Assembly: GCF_036227265.1 (NCBI RefSeq)
Contig: NZ_CP109446.1
Location: 2,307,501 to 2,371,500, forward strand
DNA: 64,000 bases
Origin: Streptomyces sp. NBC_01476
Lineage (GTDB): Bacteria; Actinomycetota; Actinomycetes; Streptomycetales; Streptomycetaceae
Direction: 5' to 3'
Part shown: piece by piece, positions 56,127 to 64,000 of the stretch
Position numbering within the stretch: position 1 is the stretch's first letter
Layout of the letters: each line of letters opens with the position of its first letter
Notes under the pieces: generated by a model
What the model was told of the DNA's origin: nothing
What the model saw: only the letters and a program-made list of their open reading frames with translations
The model's database searches: none
Translations under genes and position numbers: made by a program

Positions 56127-57625
56127 CCACTGACATTGGGCGCCGCATCGCGTCCCTGGAAACCCGCCTGAAGAACATGGAACGGGCATCCCGGCTAGGA
56201 TCTGCTTCCCTGGACGACACCGCACTGCAGGTCAAGGACGCCAACGGTAGTCTCCGGGCCCTGGTGGGGCAGCAGGCCGACGGAACGACCGCGGTGAACA
56301 TCGTCAACGGCGGGCCCCCACCGGCTCCGTCCACGCCGACGGTGGCCCCGGCGCTCGGTGGCCTGGCTGTTGCCTGGGACGGCTCGTTTGCCGGGGACGC
56401 TGTGGCACCACTCGACTGGGCCCGGGTTGAGGTGCACGCCTCGCCCGTGTCGGGGTTCACCCCGTCCGCAACGACCCTGCAGGCGACGATTGAGACACCT
56501 CAGGGTGCCATCGTCTACATGCCGGCGGTGGCACCGCAGTACGTCGTCCTGGTAGCCAGGAACACGTCCGGTGCCGCGTCCGCGCCGACCACTCAGGCTG
56601 GACCGTATGAGCCGAGGGCTGTCGTGGATACCGATGTCGCCGACGGTTCGATCACCACAACGAAGATCGCAGACAACGCGATCACCACCCCGAAGATCCT
56701 TGCGGGCGCAATCCAGACGGCGCAACTGGCAGCGCTCTCGATCACAGCCGCGAAGCTCGCCGTCGGGTCTGTGGACGCCACTGCCCTGAAAGCCGACGCG
56801 ATCACCGGTAAGACCATCACCGGCGGAACGATCGACGGCACCGTCATCACCGGCGGAACCATTCAGACATCCAACGCGGACCCCTCGGTTGTCATCACCG
56901 ACGACAACTTCCTGCGGATCTACAACTCCAGCAGCGACTTGACCCTGGAAATCGGTGGCTCCCTCGGCAACCTGATCTCCTACTCGCAGTCCGGCGTCAC
57001 CCTCGACTTCCAGGTCCAGAACGGCATCCTCTACCTCGGCGACGTCAGCGGATCCATCGGTCCGGCCGCGAACATCTTCGCTGAGGCCGACGGGAAGACC
57101 ACGCAGATCCTCGGCAACTCGATCAGCGGAACCTACCCGGTGAAGATGCGCCTGCGCTCCGACGCCGCCAGGCCCATCGTGTCCTTCGACGACGGCGGCG
57201 GATCCCACCCGGTGGACATCACCACCACCGGAAACGCCATCGTCTCCGGGTACGTGTCCCACGGCACAACATGGCAGACCCCGTCTTACACCACCGGCTG
57301 GTCCGGGAACACCACCTACAACGGTGCCACCAACTGGCAGACCCTCCGCTACCGCATCGACGCAGAGGACAACCTGTGGCTTGTCGGCGCCTTCAAGGTC
57401 GCGTCCGGCGCCGGAACCACCATCGTCACCCTACCCACCGGGTACCGCCCCGCCACACAGTCGCCGCTGCCCTGCTTCAGCGTCCTCAGCGGCGCCTTCA
57501 GCATCTTCCCGCTCCTCGTCACAACCGGCGGCGCGGTCCTGGTGTCCGGCAGCTCAGGCGGATCCATCGCGGCAGGCCGCGAGTACCTCGTCAACGCGAA
57601 AGTCCCCCTCGGCAACATCACCTGA
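56123..57625 (+). CDS. tail fibre / receptor-binding protein
   Basis: A 500-residue protein: a short N-terminal coiled coil (GRRIASLETRLKNMERASRL), a fibronectin-like region (residues 70-160), heptad-like repeats (ITTTKIADNAITTPKILAGA; ALSITAAKLAVGSVDATALK) of a trimeric stalk, then a beta-rich C-terminus (TTTGNAIVSGYVSHGTTWQT) that likely binds the host. Found after the hub gene. Confidence 0.82.
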   Translation: MTTDIGRRIASLETRLKNMERASRLGSASLDDTALQVKDANGSLRALVGQQADGTTAVNIVNGGPPPAPSTPTVAPALGGLAVAWDGSFAGDAVAPLDWARVEVHASPVSGFTPSATTLQATIETPQGAIVYMPAVAPQYVVLVARNTSGAASAPTTQAGPYEPRAVVDTDVADGSITTTKIADNAITTPKILAGAIQTAQLAALSITAAKLAVGSVDATALKADAITGKTITGGTIDGTVITGGTIQTSNADPSVVITDDNFLRIYNSSSDLTLEIGGSLGNLISYSQSGVTLDFQVQNGILYLGDVSGSIGPAANIFAEADGKTTQILGNSISGTYPVKMRLRSDAARPIVSFDDGGGSHPVDITTTGNAIVSGYVSHGTTWQTPSYTTGWSGNTTYNGATNWQTLRYRIDAEDNLWLVGAFKVASGAGTTIVTLPTGYRPATQSPLPCFSVLSGAFSIFPLLVTTGGAVLVSGSSGGSIAAGREYLVNAKVPLGNIT

Positions 57626-57766
57626 CCGGGAAGCAGCGGGGGCAGTGACCAGCCCGCACCGATCTACGATCAGCAGCAGAAGGGCGACCCTCCGCCCCGT
57701 GTACGACTCCCCGAGGGACTACACCACGCGGCGGTCCGGGGCACGGGGAGATCACGGAGCAGCGCA

Positions 57767-58588
57767 GTGCCCCAGCCCTTTGTGCGCACCTACGACGTAC
57801 ACCCCAGGTTCGGCCGCCACCAGGTCCTCGACGCACGGACCCTGGCGTACCGCCGCTCCTACAGTGGCGAGCCCATCAAACCGGCCGACCACGAACCGAA
57901 CCTCCCGGTCCTGGACCAGGAAGACCTGATCGACCAGGGGATCCGAACCAGCGAGCTCTTCCCCGGCCTGGACGACCTGCCGGCCCTCGGGTCCTGCGGC
58001 GGTAACTCCGGGACCGAGGTCGCCGCGGCGCTTCTCACCCCGGTGGAGGCGACCGCTGTCGGGCTGGACGTGACCGATGCGGTTGCGGCGGAGAAGTACG
58101 CGATCGGCGTGTACTCCGACGCGACCAAGCGCGACGAGTGGCACGACGTGCAGTTCCCCTCCGACGACTGCGGCACGTCGGGTCTCGCCATCGCGAAGGT
58201 CTTGAGGTCCCGTGGGATCTGCGACCAGTACGGCACCGCCACCACCGCCGAGGAGTTCGCCCGCGACATGGGACACGGAACGTGTCTCTTCGGGATGCCC
58301 TGGTACCAGGCGTGGTTCGAGCCCACCAGCTCTGCGTTGCTGGACGACGTGACCGGGTGGGAGAACTCCCCGATCGATGGCGGCCACCTGGTGACCGCGA
58401 CCGCACTGGAGAAGGTGACCTTCACCAAGACCGGGGACCTGGACCCCAAGCGGACCATCGTGCGCCTCCGCAACCACTGGACCACGTCCTGGGGCGACGG
58501 CGGTTCGTTCCGCCTGTCCCTCGACCTGTACCAGCAGATCAGCGACCAGGTCGACATCATCCAGCCCCGACGGGAGCACGCGGCATGA
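57767..58588 (+). CDS. papain-like (C1-type) cysteine protease
   Basis: A 273-residue protein. C77 in LPALGSCGGNSGTEVAAALL aligns with the catalytic Cys of C1 peptidases (GSCxxNA), H207 in IDGGHLVTATAL with the catalytic His, and N236 in VRLRNHWTTSWGDGGSFRLS with the NSWGxxWG Asn. The oxyanion Gln is not evident. No signal peptide, so it acts in the cell or the virion. It lies between fibre and endolysin genes, where it might process tail proteins or act on the host surface. GGAG is a little upstream of the GTG. Confidence 0.78.
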   Translation: MPQPFVRTYDVHPRFGRHQVLDARTLAYRRSYSGEPIKPADHEPNLPVLDQEDLIDQGIRTSELFPGLDDLPALGSCGGNSGTEVAAALLTPVEATAVGLDVTDAVAAEKYAIGVYSDATKRDEWHDVQFPSDDCGTSGLAIAKVLRSRGICDQYGTATTAEEFARDMGHGTCLFGMPWYQAWFEPTSSALLDDVTGWENSPIDGGHLVTATALEKVTFTKTGDLDPKRTIVRLRNHWTTSWGDGGSFRLSLDLYQQISDQVDIIQPRREHAA

Positions 58589-60048
58589 CCGACAAGACCA
58601 GCAAGACTGAGGACGCCCCTGAGGTCGACCCGCGGCGGTACCACGTAGCCGTCGACACCATCGACCTCAGCACAGGAGCGGTCAACTCCGCGTACCTGGG
58701 CGAGTGCGACCAGGCCCACGTCGACGAGGTCCGGGCGCTGGCGGCCATCCCGGCCGCCGGCAGGCTTCTGATCGAGTCCCCGCGGCAGTCCGGTGCGTTC
58801 TTCGTGGCCCGCGACGCCACACAGGGCAGTGACGGTGACCTCGACGTGTACGTTCCGGTCGACGCCGAGCCGTTCGAAGTACGGCAGCCGGAACCGACTC
58901 CTCGAGCTTCGGGACGCGGGGCGCGCACTGCCACGCGCGGGCCCGACTACATCGCTGGCGCAGTCCGGTTCGGGTCGCAGTCCATCGGCGGCGCCATGGA
59001 CCACCCCGAGTCCGGGGCCCGGTTCACCTGGCACACCACAGAGTCCCCGGCCGGCGGCGACTACTTCTCCGGGGTCGCCGCATACCTGATCCGTGTCGCC
59101 TCCGAGCCGCAGGTCATCTACGACCCGCCGACCGACCGCGTCGGCCAGTTCGGTCCCCTCAGCAAGTCTGCCCGCGCCCTGAAGAACGACGCTTCCCGGC
59201 GCACCAACCGCGAGGGCCTCGTCAACATCCAGGTCGAAGTCCTCGGTTACGCCGCCAAGCCGTGGACGCAGGGCTTCGACCCGTCCAAGAAGGTCAACTG
59301 GCAGCGGCTCCTCGCCGCAGGGCGGGACTGGGGGATCCCCGACACCTGGCCGGCCGGTCCGCCTTCCAAGGCGAATCGCAACCGGGGAACGTGGCAGTCC
59401 AAGGCCGGTCACTACGGCCACATTCACGTGCCGGGAAACGACCACACCGACCCCGGGTCCATAGACGTCACCGTGGTCCCCGGGGCAGCAGACGACCCGA
59501 AGCCGGCCGACCCCACCGTGACGAACAGTTTCCCCGGAGCCGACCACTTCGGCCCGGGCAAGAACAACTCGTTCGTCACGCACCTCGGCCAGATGCTCGT
59601 CGCCCGCGGCGGGGGCCGCTTCTACAAGGACGGTCCAGGACCGAAGTGGTCCGACGCCGACAAGGACGCCACCGCCGCGTTCCAGAAGGCGCAGGGCTGG
59701 ACCGGATCCGATGCCGACGGCATCCCGGGCCCAACTACGTGGGCGTACCTGACCGGTGGGAAGGGCAAGAACATCCCCCCGGCGGCGAAGCCGGCGACGC
59801 TGGAGCCGTACCCGGGTGACGGGTTCTTCCACGTGGGCCGCACCAGCCCGATCGTCACCGCGCTCGGACGCCGACTGGTCGCGCTCGGATTCGGCAAGCA
59901 CTACAAGTCCGGTCCCGGACCGTCCTGGACCGAGGCCGACCGGAAGAACGTCGCGGACTACCAGCGCAGCAAGCCCGACTTGAAGGGCGACCCCGACGGC
60001 TACCCGGGCCCGAAGACATGGGCCGACCTGAAGATCCCCAAGCTCTGA
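58585..60048 (+). CDS. endolysin: amidase with two peptidoglycan-binding repeats
   Basis: A 487-residue lysin. Residues 1-110 are of unknown function. An amidase-like zinc domain spans about 125-300 (FTWHTTESPAGGDYFSGVAA with the first His; HYGHIHVPGNDHTDPGSID with the second His and acid). Two C-terminal repeats (312-385: FPGADHFGPGKNNSFVTHLG to GIPGPTTW; 405-487: YPGDGFFHVGRTSPIVTALG to GYPGPKTW) are actinobacterial peptidoglycan-binding domains. It cuts peptide from muramic acid at lysis. Four-base overlap with the protease. Confidence 0.9.
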   Translation: MTDKTSKTEDAPEVDPRRYHVAVDTIDLSTGAVNSAYLGECDQAHVDEVRALAAIPAAGRLLIESPRQSGAFFVARDATQGSDGDLDVYVPVDAEPFEVRQPEPTPRASGRGARTATRGPDYIAGAVRFGSQSIGGAMDHPESGARFTWHTTESPAGGDYFSGVAAYLIRVASEPQVIYDPPTDRVGQFGPLSKSARALKNDASRRTNREGLVNIQVEVLGYAAKPWTQGFDPSKKVNWQRLLAAGRDWGIPDTWPAGPPSKANRNRGTWQSKAGHYGHIHVPGNDHTDPGSIDVTVVPGAADDPKPADPTVTNSFPGADHFGPGKNNSFVTHLGQMLVARGGGRFYKDGPGPKWSDADKDATAAFQKAQGWTGSDADGIPGPTTWAYLTGGKGKNIPPAAKPATLEPYPGDGFFHVGRTSPIVTALGRRLVALGFGKHYKSGPGPSWTEADRKNVADYQRSKPDLKGDPDGYPGPKTWADLKIPKL

Positions 60049-60077
60049 ACCCCACCAAAACCCGAGAACGGACAACC

Positions 60078-60446
60078 ATGAAGATATTCGGCAGGGAACC
60101 CGTCTACATCCTGGCCGTCGCGGCCATCGCACTGAAGCTCGCCGCCGCATTCGGCCTGAACGTATCCGCCGACCAGCAGGCCATCATCAACACCGTGCTC
60201 GCCGCCATCGTCGGTGTCGCGTCGGCGGTCGTCCTCAAGACCGGAGCCGCCGGCGCCGCGATCCTCCAGTTCGCGCAGGCCGGCCTGGCACTGTTCGTCG
60301 GGTTCGGCCTGGACCTTTCCGCCGACCAGCAGTCGCTCGTCATGTCCGGTGTCTCCGCTGTCCTCGCTCTCGTGCTGCACCGCGAGGTCACCGCGCCCGT
60401 GCCCGCACTGCCGGTGGAGCAGCGTTCGCCGGTCAAGGCGGCCTGA
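60078..60446 (+). CDS. putative holin
   Basis: A 122-residue membrane protein after the endolysin: three hydrophobic segments (ILAVAAIALKLAAAFGLNVS; IINTVLAAIVGVASAVVLKT; AILQFAQAGLALFVGFGLDL), with DQQAI/DQQSL pairs in the loops, and a short C-terminal tail. This size, position and three-helix pattern suit a class I holin that releases the endolysin. Confidence 0.8.
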   Translation: MKIFGREPVYILAVAAIALKLAAAFGLNVSADQQAIINTVLAAIVGVASAVVLKTGAAGAAILQFAQAGLALFVGFGLDLSADQQSLVMSGVSAVLALVLHREVTAPVPALPVEQRSPVKAA

Positions 60447-60448
60447 CC

Positions 60449-60880
60449 GTGCTCGGGGCGGCCCGGCGGTTGCGCGCCCGGCTGGGCCGCCGCGGAGCAA
60501 TCCTCTGCCTCAAGGGGACAATCGCTGTCCTCTACGGGTACGGGCAACTCATCGAACCCATCCCCGACAAACGCGGCCTGCGACTGCTGCTGCACCTGAT
60601 GCCCTCCCACGGGTGGGCCATCGCGTGGCTCACAGCTGGCGGGATTGCACTGCTGTGCGCGTTCCTCGGTGAAGGCAGGGACTGGCCCGGGTTCACTGCG
60701 GTGTGGCTGATCAGCGTGCCGTGGTCGCTCAGCTACCTCGCATCCTGGTGGCCCCTGGGAGACAACTCGCGGGGGTGGATAACAGCAGCGATCTTTGGCG
60801 CGTTCGGCCTGGTGTGCCTGGTGGTAGTCGGCTGGCGTGAGCCCGGCCGCGCAAGAACGGAGACTGCGCGTGAGCGCTGA
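60449..60880 (+). CDS. membrane protein, possible second holin
   Basis: A 143-residue protein (GTG start) with four hydrophobic segments (GAILCLKGTIAVLYGYGQ; AIAWLTAGGIALLCAFLG; GFTAVWLISVPWSLSYLASW; ITAAIFGAFGLVCLVVVG). It begins two bases after the holin stop. Many actinophages carry two membrane proteins at this place. Confidence 0.72.
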   Translation: MLGAARRLRARLGRRGAILCLKGTIAVLYGYGQLIEPIPDKRGLRLLLHLMPSHGWAIAWLTAGGIALLCAFLGEGRDWPGFTAVWLISVPWSLSYLASWWPLGDNSRGWITAAIFGAFGLVCLVVVGWREPGRARTETARER

Positions 60881-61256
60881 AATGCTGACCGCCGTGAGCG
60901 CCATGGGCGTCGCCGGGGTGACAGCCGCCGGGGGAATCGTCACTGCCGTCGTCGGGCGCAGGCAACCGCGAGGTCAGCAACGCCGGGATGACTTCAAGCT
61001 GCTCAGCGAGCAGCACCACAAGGAGATCGGCCGGCTTGATCGCCGTGTGGACGAACTGGAGTCCGACGCCGAACGGGACCGGGAACGGGCAGACCGGGAC
61101 CGGCAGAAGATCAACGGCCAAGAATACGCGCTGCGCTACCTCGCCGGATGGGTCCGCGACCTCGTGGGCTACATACGGCGCTCCGGCCTCGAACCTCCCC
61201 TGCCACCGCAGCCGATGCCGGAAGAAGTCCGGACCTACATCCACGAAGGGGTCTGA
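60870..61256 (+). CDS. membrane-anchored coiled-coil protein (DUF2746-like)
   Basis: A 128-residue protein from the GTG at 60870 (GGAG upstream): one N-terminal membrane helix (MLTAVSAMGVAGVTAAGGIV), a basic stretch, then a coiled coil (LLSEQHHKEIGRLDRRVDEL ESD) and a soluble end. Such proteins follow holins in actinophages and may be spanin-like or regulate the holin. Eleven-base overlap with the previous gene. Confidence 0.7.
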   Translation: MSAEMLTAVSAMGVAGVTAAGGIVTAVVGRRQPRGQQRRDDFKLLSEQHHKEIGRLDRRVDELESDAERDRERADRDRQKINGQEYALRYLAGWVRDLVGYIRRSGLEPPLPPQPMPEEVRTYIHEGV

Positions 61257-61257
61257 C

Positions 61258-62925
61258 ATGTCGTTCCCAGACGGTCTTCCCACGACCCTTCTCACCTACG
61301 CCGCCACCAACCCAGCGGGCGGCGACCCTGCAGAGGGGACGGTGCGCCTGGAACCGAACGTCCCCGCCATCACCGTCGAAGGATTCGGCCGGGTCTTCTC
61401 CGGCGCCGGCACGTACCGATTCAACGACGACGGTGACCTTGTTGACGCAGAGGGGAACGTCGGCGTCCGGGTCCTCCCCAACGACGTTCCCGGCACGAAC
61501 CCACGGGGATGGTTGTGGCTGGTCACCGAGACCATCGGAGGGAAGAAACGCTCGTACTACATGGCAGTCTCCGCCGACCAGGAGGAAGCCGAATTGGACA
61601 GGCAGCAGCAAGTCGACCCCTCCTCCCCTCAGTACGTCCCGGTGGTCGGGCCGCGCGGTCCGCAAGGAGAGCAGGGCGAAAAGGGCGACACGGGGGAACC
61701 TGGCGGCGGCGGTACGGGAACCCCGTCATCCACGGTGGTCGCGCAGACAGCGTTCGGCGCGTCCTCGACGGCCGGTTCGGCCAGCGACTACTCCCGGGGA
61801 GACCACGCGCACGGGACACCGACTGCGCCAACGCTGGCCGGCCTGGGCGGGCTTGCGAAGGCCAGCAACCTGTCCGATGTCGCCTCCGTAGCGGCAGCCC
61901 GGACGAACCTGGGGCTTGGCACCGCAGCAGTCCAGCCGGCCAGCGCATTCGACACCGCGGGCTCGGCGGCATCGGCCCAATCGGCAGCCACCAGTGCAGC
62001 CGCCACCGACGCTACGGCGAAAGTCGCCGCTCACACCGCCTCGAATGATCCCCACGGCGACCGAGCAGCGGCAGGGGACGCCCTTGCGGCACACGCAGCC
62101 GACAGCACCAACATCCACGGCATCACCGACACTGCTGCCCTCGAAACCGGGGCCGGTTCCACCGCCAAGGTCGCTGCGCACGCCAGCGCCACGGACCCGC
62201 ACGGCGACCGCGTCTGGGCCGGTGGGCAGTTCGACACGCTCGGTGCTGCCAACGCCGCACAAGCCGCCGCTGAGTCGTACACCGACAATGCCATCACCGG
62301 GGAAGCCGACCGGGCCGACATCGCATATGACTCCGCCGGGGCCGCGGCAGCAGCCCAGACCGCGGCGCAGGGGTACGCCGATGACGGGGATGCGGAAACT
62401 CTCACCGCGGCGAACGCCTACACCGACTCCCACGCAGGAGGCAGCGGTGGGGGCATCACCTCGGTTGCGGACGACCGCATCGACGAAGAGATCATCGTCC
62501 TGGTCAACGCACCGGCCTGGACACTCGTCACGACATCCGGCGGGATCATCATCGGCAAGTCCGTCCCCGCATCGGCCGGCGACCGGGTGTGGGTGTCACC
62601 GTCGTTCATGTACGCGGGCACCCAGTACCAGCTCGACCTGGCCGTCATGAAGGGCGACGGCAGCGGCGTCTCCCGCTACGCCTCATCCTCCGGCACCAGC
62701 GGATCACCGGGCCCTGAGGGGTACGCCCCGTTCTACACGCAGGCCACATCGTTCCCCCACGCCAGCGGAATCACCCAGTTCATCGTGGACGCCAGCGAGG
62801 TTGACGGCGGCGGGAACTTCACCGTCAACCTCGCCTACTCCGCCCCAAGCCTCAGCGGCGTCGACAACAAGATCTACGCAGGCGGCGGCTACCTCGGCCG
62901 CTGGCTCATGGCCAACATCGGATAG
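61258..62925 (+). CDS. collagen-like tail fibre protein
   Basis: A 555-residue protein: an N-terminal attachment part (residues 1-125), a collagen-like Gly-x-y tract at about 130-150 (GPRGPQGEQGEKGDTGEPG), a long Ala-rich stalk with repeated HASATDPHGDR/HTASNDPHGDR units and SYTDN/AYTDS repeats, and a C-terminal beta domain (LVTTSGGIIIGKSVPASAGD) probably binding the host. It is placed after the lysis genes, as a late addition to the fibre set. Confidence 0.85.
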   Translation: MSFPDGLPTTLLTYAATNPAGGDPAEGTVRLEPNVPAITVEGFGRVFSGAGTYRFNDDGDLVDAEGNVGVRVLPNDVPGTNPRGWLWLVTETIGGKKRSYYMAVSADQEEAELDRQQQVDPSSPQYVPVVGPRGPQGEQGEKGDTGEPGGGGTGTPSSTVVAQTAFGASSTAGSASDYSRGDHAHGTPTAPTLAGLGGLAKASNLSDVASVAAARTNLGLGTAAVQPASAFDTAGSAASAQSAATSAAATDATAKVAAHTASNDPHGDRAAAGDALAAHAADSTNIHGITDTAALETGAGSTAKVAAHASATDPHGDRVWAGGQFDTLGAANAAQAAAESYTDNAITGEADRADIAYDSAGAAAAAQTAAQGYADDGDAETLTAANAYTDSHAGGSGGGITSVADDRIDEEIIVLVNAPAWTLVTTSGGIIIGKSVPASAGDRVWVSPSFMYAGTQYQLDLAVMKGDGSGVSRYASSSGTSGSPGPEGYAPFYTQATSFPHASGITQFIVDASEVDGGGNFTVNLAYSAPSLSGVDNKIYAGGGYLGRWLMANIG

Positions 62926-62960
62926 GCGCCGTCGTGACCGCCTCCAGGGACACGTCGGCG

Positions 62961-63698
62961 CTACGCGGCAAGCAGACCCGTGGACCGTTGAGGCATCACG
63001 GATACGGACGCCCGGCCGGTCGAGGAGCCGTTGAGGAACCGTTCCAGTCCAGGCAGCACCAACTGCACCCCGCGGGATCGGGCAACAGATGCCTGCCGCG
63101 ACGGCACCGCGGCGATCAGCCGCCGCCGGTCGACCAGGACGAAAACCCCACCATCGAGGAGCCCAGCCCCTAGGCCGGCCCGCAGCAGGTCCATGCGAGT
63201 GGCCGTGCGCGGGTCTAGCCTGAGGAAGGTCACAAGCCTTGACCGGTGCCAGTTCGTTCGCGTCACATCCATGCCCGCCGCCCGCGCAACCATCTGCTGG
63301 CTGCGATGCCCGGCAAGCGCCCGTAGGACTCTCAGGTCGAGTTCAGTGACCGGGATGCGCGCTGGCTCAACTGGTTTCGCTGAGGCGGCGCGCCGACGGT
63401 CGAGAAGCAGGTCCCGTCGTTGCGCTGCCGTCATGCCGCCCCAGATGTTGAGGGGTTCCTCCGCGAGCGCGTAGTCGAGGCATGCCTGGCGGATGGGGCA
63501 GCGGTTGCAGAGGCCGAGCGCGGCCAGTTCGCGGAGGTGACGTTCGTCCTGGGTTTCGGTGTCCGAACTGACCCATGCGGTGAGCGGAACCGTTTCGTCT
63601 GCTGCGCTCATGGTGGGGAGTCCGGGCGCCGGCGAGCATGCGCGGTATGCCCACCAGCGGTGGTTTTCGAGTGGTGCTGCTGCAGTGGTTCCGTTCAT
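62961..63698 (-). CDS. WhiB-family protein fused to a LuxR-like HTH
   Basis: A 245-residue leftward gene (GGGAGG upstream of the ATG). The N-terminal 100 residues are WhiB-like: four cysteines C21, C64, C67, C73 (C-x2-C-x5-C pattern) for a [4Fe-4S] cluster, then NIWGGMTAAQRR (the WGG turn). After a linker, residues about 115-180 (VTELDLRVLRALAGHRSQQM, VARAAGMDVTRTNWHRSRLV, RTATRMDLL) fit the LuxR helix-turn-helix. Phage WhiB proteins are usually near 90 residues, so the extension is unusual. Convergent with the phage tail operon. Confidence 0.85.
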   Translation of the reverse strand: MNGTTAAAPLENHRWWAYRACSPAPGLPTMSAADETVPLTAWVSSDTETQDERHLRELAALGLCNRCPIRQACLDYALAEEPLNIWGGMTAAQRRDLLLDRRRAASAKPVEPARIPVTELDLRVLRALAGHRSQQMVARAAGMDVTRTNWHRSRLVTFLRLDPRTATRMDLLRAGLGAGLLDGGVFVLVDRRRLIAAVPSRQASVARSRGVQLVLPGLERFLNGSSTGRASVSVMPQRSTGLLAA

Positions 63699-63811
63699 GG
63701 CGCATCCTCCCGTTACGCGATCTAGTGTCCTACGTCAACGGCGCAGATTGGACCATTAGAGGGCCGAAAGGTGGGTTGTTCTTCTGGGCCACTTGGACGG
63801 CCGAACATGGA

Positions 63812-63848
63812 ACCGCCCCCTGTCGCCTTCCGGCTGGCAGGGGGCGGT
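63812..63848. terminator. terminator hairpin right of the WhiB gene
   Basis: ACCGCCCCCTG (63812-63822) and CAGGGGGCGGT (63838-63848) pair perfectly (11 bp), with GTCGTTTC after it on the plus strand. It lies 17 bases past the stop of the leftward partial gene, which it would terminate; it also faces the WhiB promoter region (63700-63810), in which I see no clear -10. Confidence 0.7.
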
Positions 63849-63864
63849 GTCGTTTCGTCCAGGG

Positions 63865-64000
63865 TCAGCGCCGTCGCATCATCCGCGCCATCCGCCCCGG
63901 CCTCTTGTTCATGCGCTTCCACAACTCGGGCCGGTGCGTGGCAATCAGGACTTCGAGCTCGGACGGGTCGAGGTGCTGGGCGGCGGTGTGAAGGCGTTGC
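63865..64000 (-). CDS. C-terminal end of an unknown leftward gene
   Basis: The last 45 codons of a gene that starts beyond the right edge: QRLHTAAQHLDPSELEVLIA then THRPELWKRMNKRPGRMARM ending with four basic residues. Helical and strongly basic at the end. Too short to identify. It suggests that prophage DNA continues past the window. Confidence 0.55.
   Translation of the reverse strand, partial: QRLHTAAQHLDPSELEVLIATHRPELWKRMNKRPGRMARMMRRR

Noticed and set aside
38303..57647. AGCGGGGGCAGTG at 38303-38315 and 57635-57647 as a paired regulatory element
   Set aside because: One copy lies inside the portal gene end and the other in a gap; positions differ and GC-rich matches of this size arise by chance.
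57648..57766. A small gene in the gap before the papain-like protease
   Set aside because: The available frames run into the protease in the wrong phase and lack an RBS.
57859..60150. A 763-residue minus-strand frame opposite protease and endolysin
   Set aside because: Shadow of real genes with identified catalytic motifs on the plus strand.
63559..63991. Plus-strand frames right of the WhiB gene
   Set aside because: They are antisense to the WhiB start and terminator region and have no RBS or protein-like sequence.

Overview
The window is high-GC actinobacterial DNA, almost certainly from a Streptomyces lysogen. The signs are strongly G/C-ending codons, a few rare TTA (bldA-type) codons, frequent GTG starts, DUF5753/DUF6879/DUF6221 families and a WhiB-family regulator. 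Positions 1-5090 look chromosomal: the end of a DUF4239 membrane protein gene, a secreted proline-rich protein, a sialidase remnant, a regulator cluster (XRE-DUF5753, DUF6879 and a small protein) and a short unknown gene pair. At 5093-5147 lies the 3' half of a tRNA-Val (anticodon TAC, minus strand) without its 5' half. I read this as the displaced end of an attachment site, so everything to its right is an integrated temperate siphophage. The other attachment end is not in the window.

Prophage layout. (1) 5.2-7.6 kb, lysogeny switch: tyrosine integrase, a 52-residue gene and an XRE repressor leftward, and a Cro-like XRE gene and an Xis-like gene rightward, with two families of short repeats in the promoter regions. 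(2) 8.1-20.4 kb, a long chain of small early genes whose ends overlap by 4-8 bases (ATGA/GTGA coupling). It contains a RecE-like nuclease and RecT annealase, a SLOG (DUF2493) protein, several HTH proteins, two HNH-like paralogues, a HicA-like protein and an ASCH protein. (3) 20.5-29.2 kb, replication and DNA modification: an RHH regulator on the opposite strand, an HNH nuclease, a DnaD/O-like replication initiator with internal 12-nt repeats, phage zinc-finger proteins, DUF4326, two beta-class DNA methyltransferases and a C5-cytosine methyltransferase whose N-terminus is frameshifted. (4) 29.3-32.7 kb, a second tyrosine recombinase, then an opposite-strand PIN-domain gene and a lipoprotein with different codon use, ended by a 30-nt perfect palindrome.

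(5) 32.7-46.3 kb, packaging and head: two DUF6221 proteins, small and large terminase, portal, scaffold, decoration protein with an Ig-like insert, major capsid protein (family E), MuF-like protein, an Rv2179c-like exoribonuclease and head-tail joining proteins. (6) 46.4-57.6 kb, tail: major tail protein with a hairpin between Shine-Dalgarno and start codon, tail assembly chaperone with a -1 slippery site (GGGAAAA), a 1713-residue tape measure and distal tail proteins. (7) 57.8-62.9 kb: a papain-like (C1) cysteine protease, an amidase endolysin with two peptidoglycan-binding repeats, holin-like membrane proteins and a collagen-like fibre. (8) 63-64 kb: a leftward WhiB-type regulator with a LuxR-like C-terminal HTH, and the end of another leftward gene.

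The structural set is complete from terminase to fibre, and lysis and recombination genes are intact, so the prophage may be functional. The clearest damage is in the C5 methyltransferase. Nothing in the window is a wholly unknown multigene system that I can defend. The most unusual points are the WhiB-LuxR-like fusion, the papain-like protease beside the endolysin, the hairpin-bridged Shine-Dalgarno, the mid-genome second recombinase with its PIN/lipoprotein cargo, and the repeated leader element before three morphogenesis genes.
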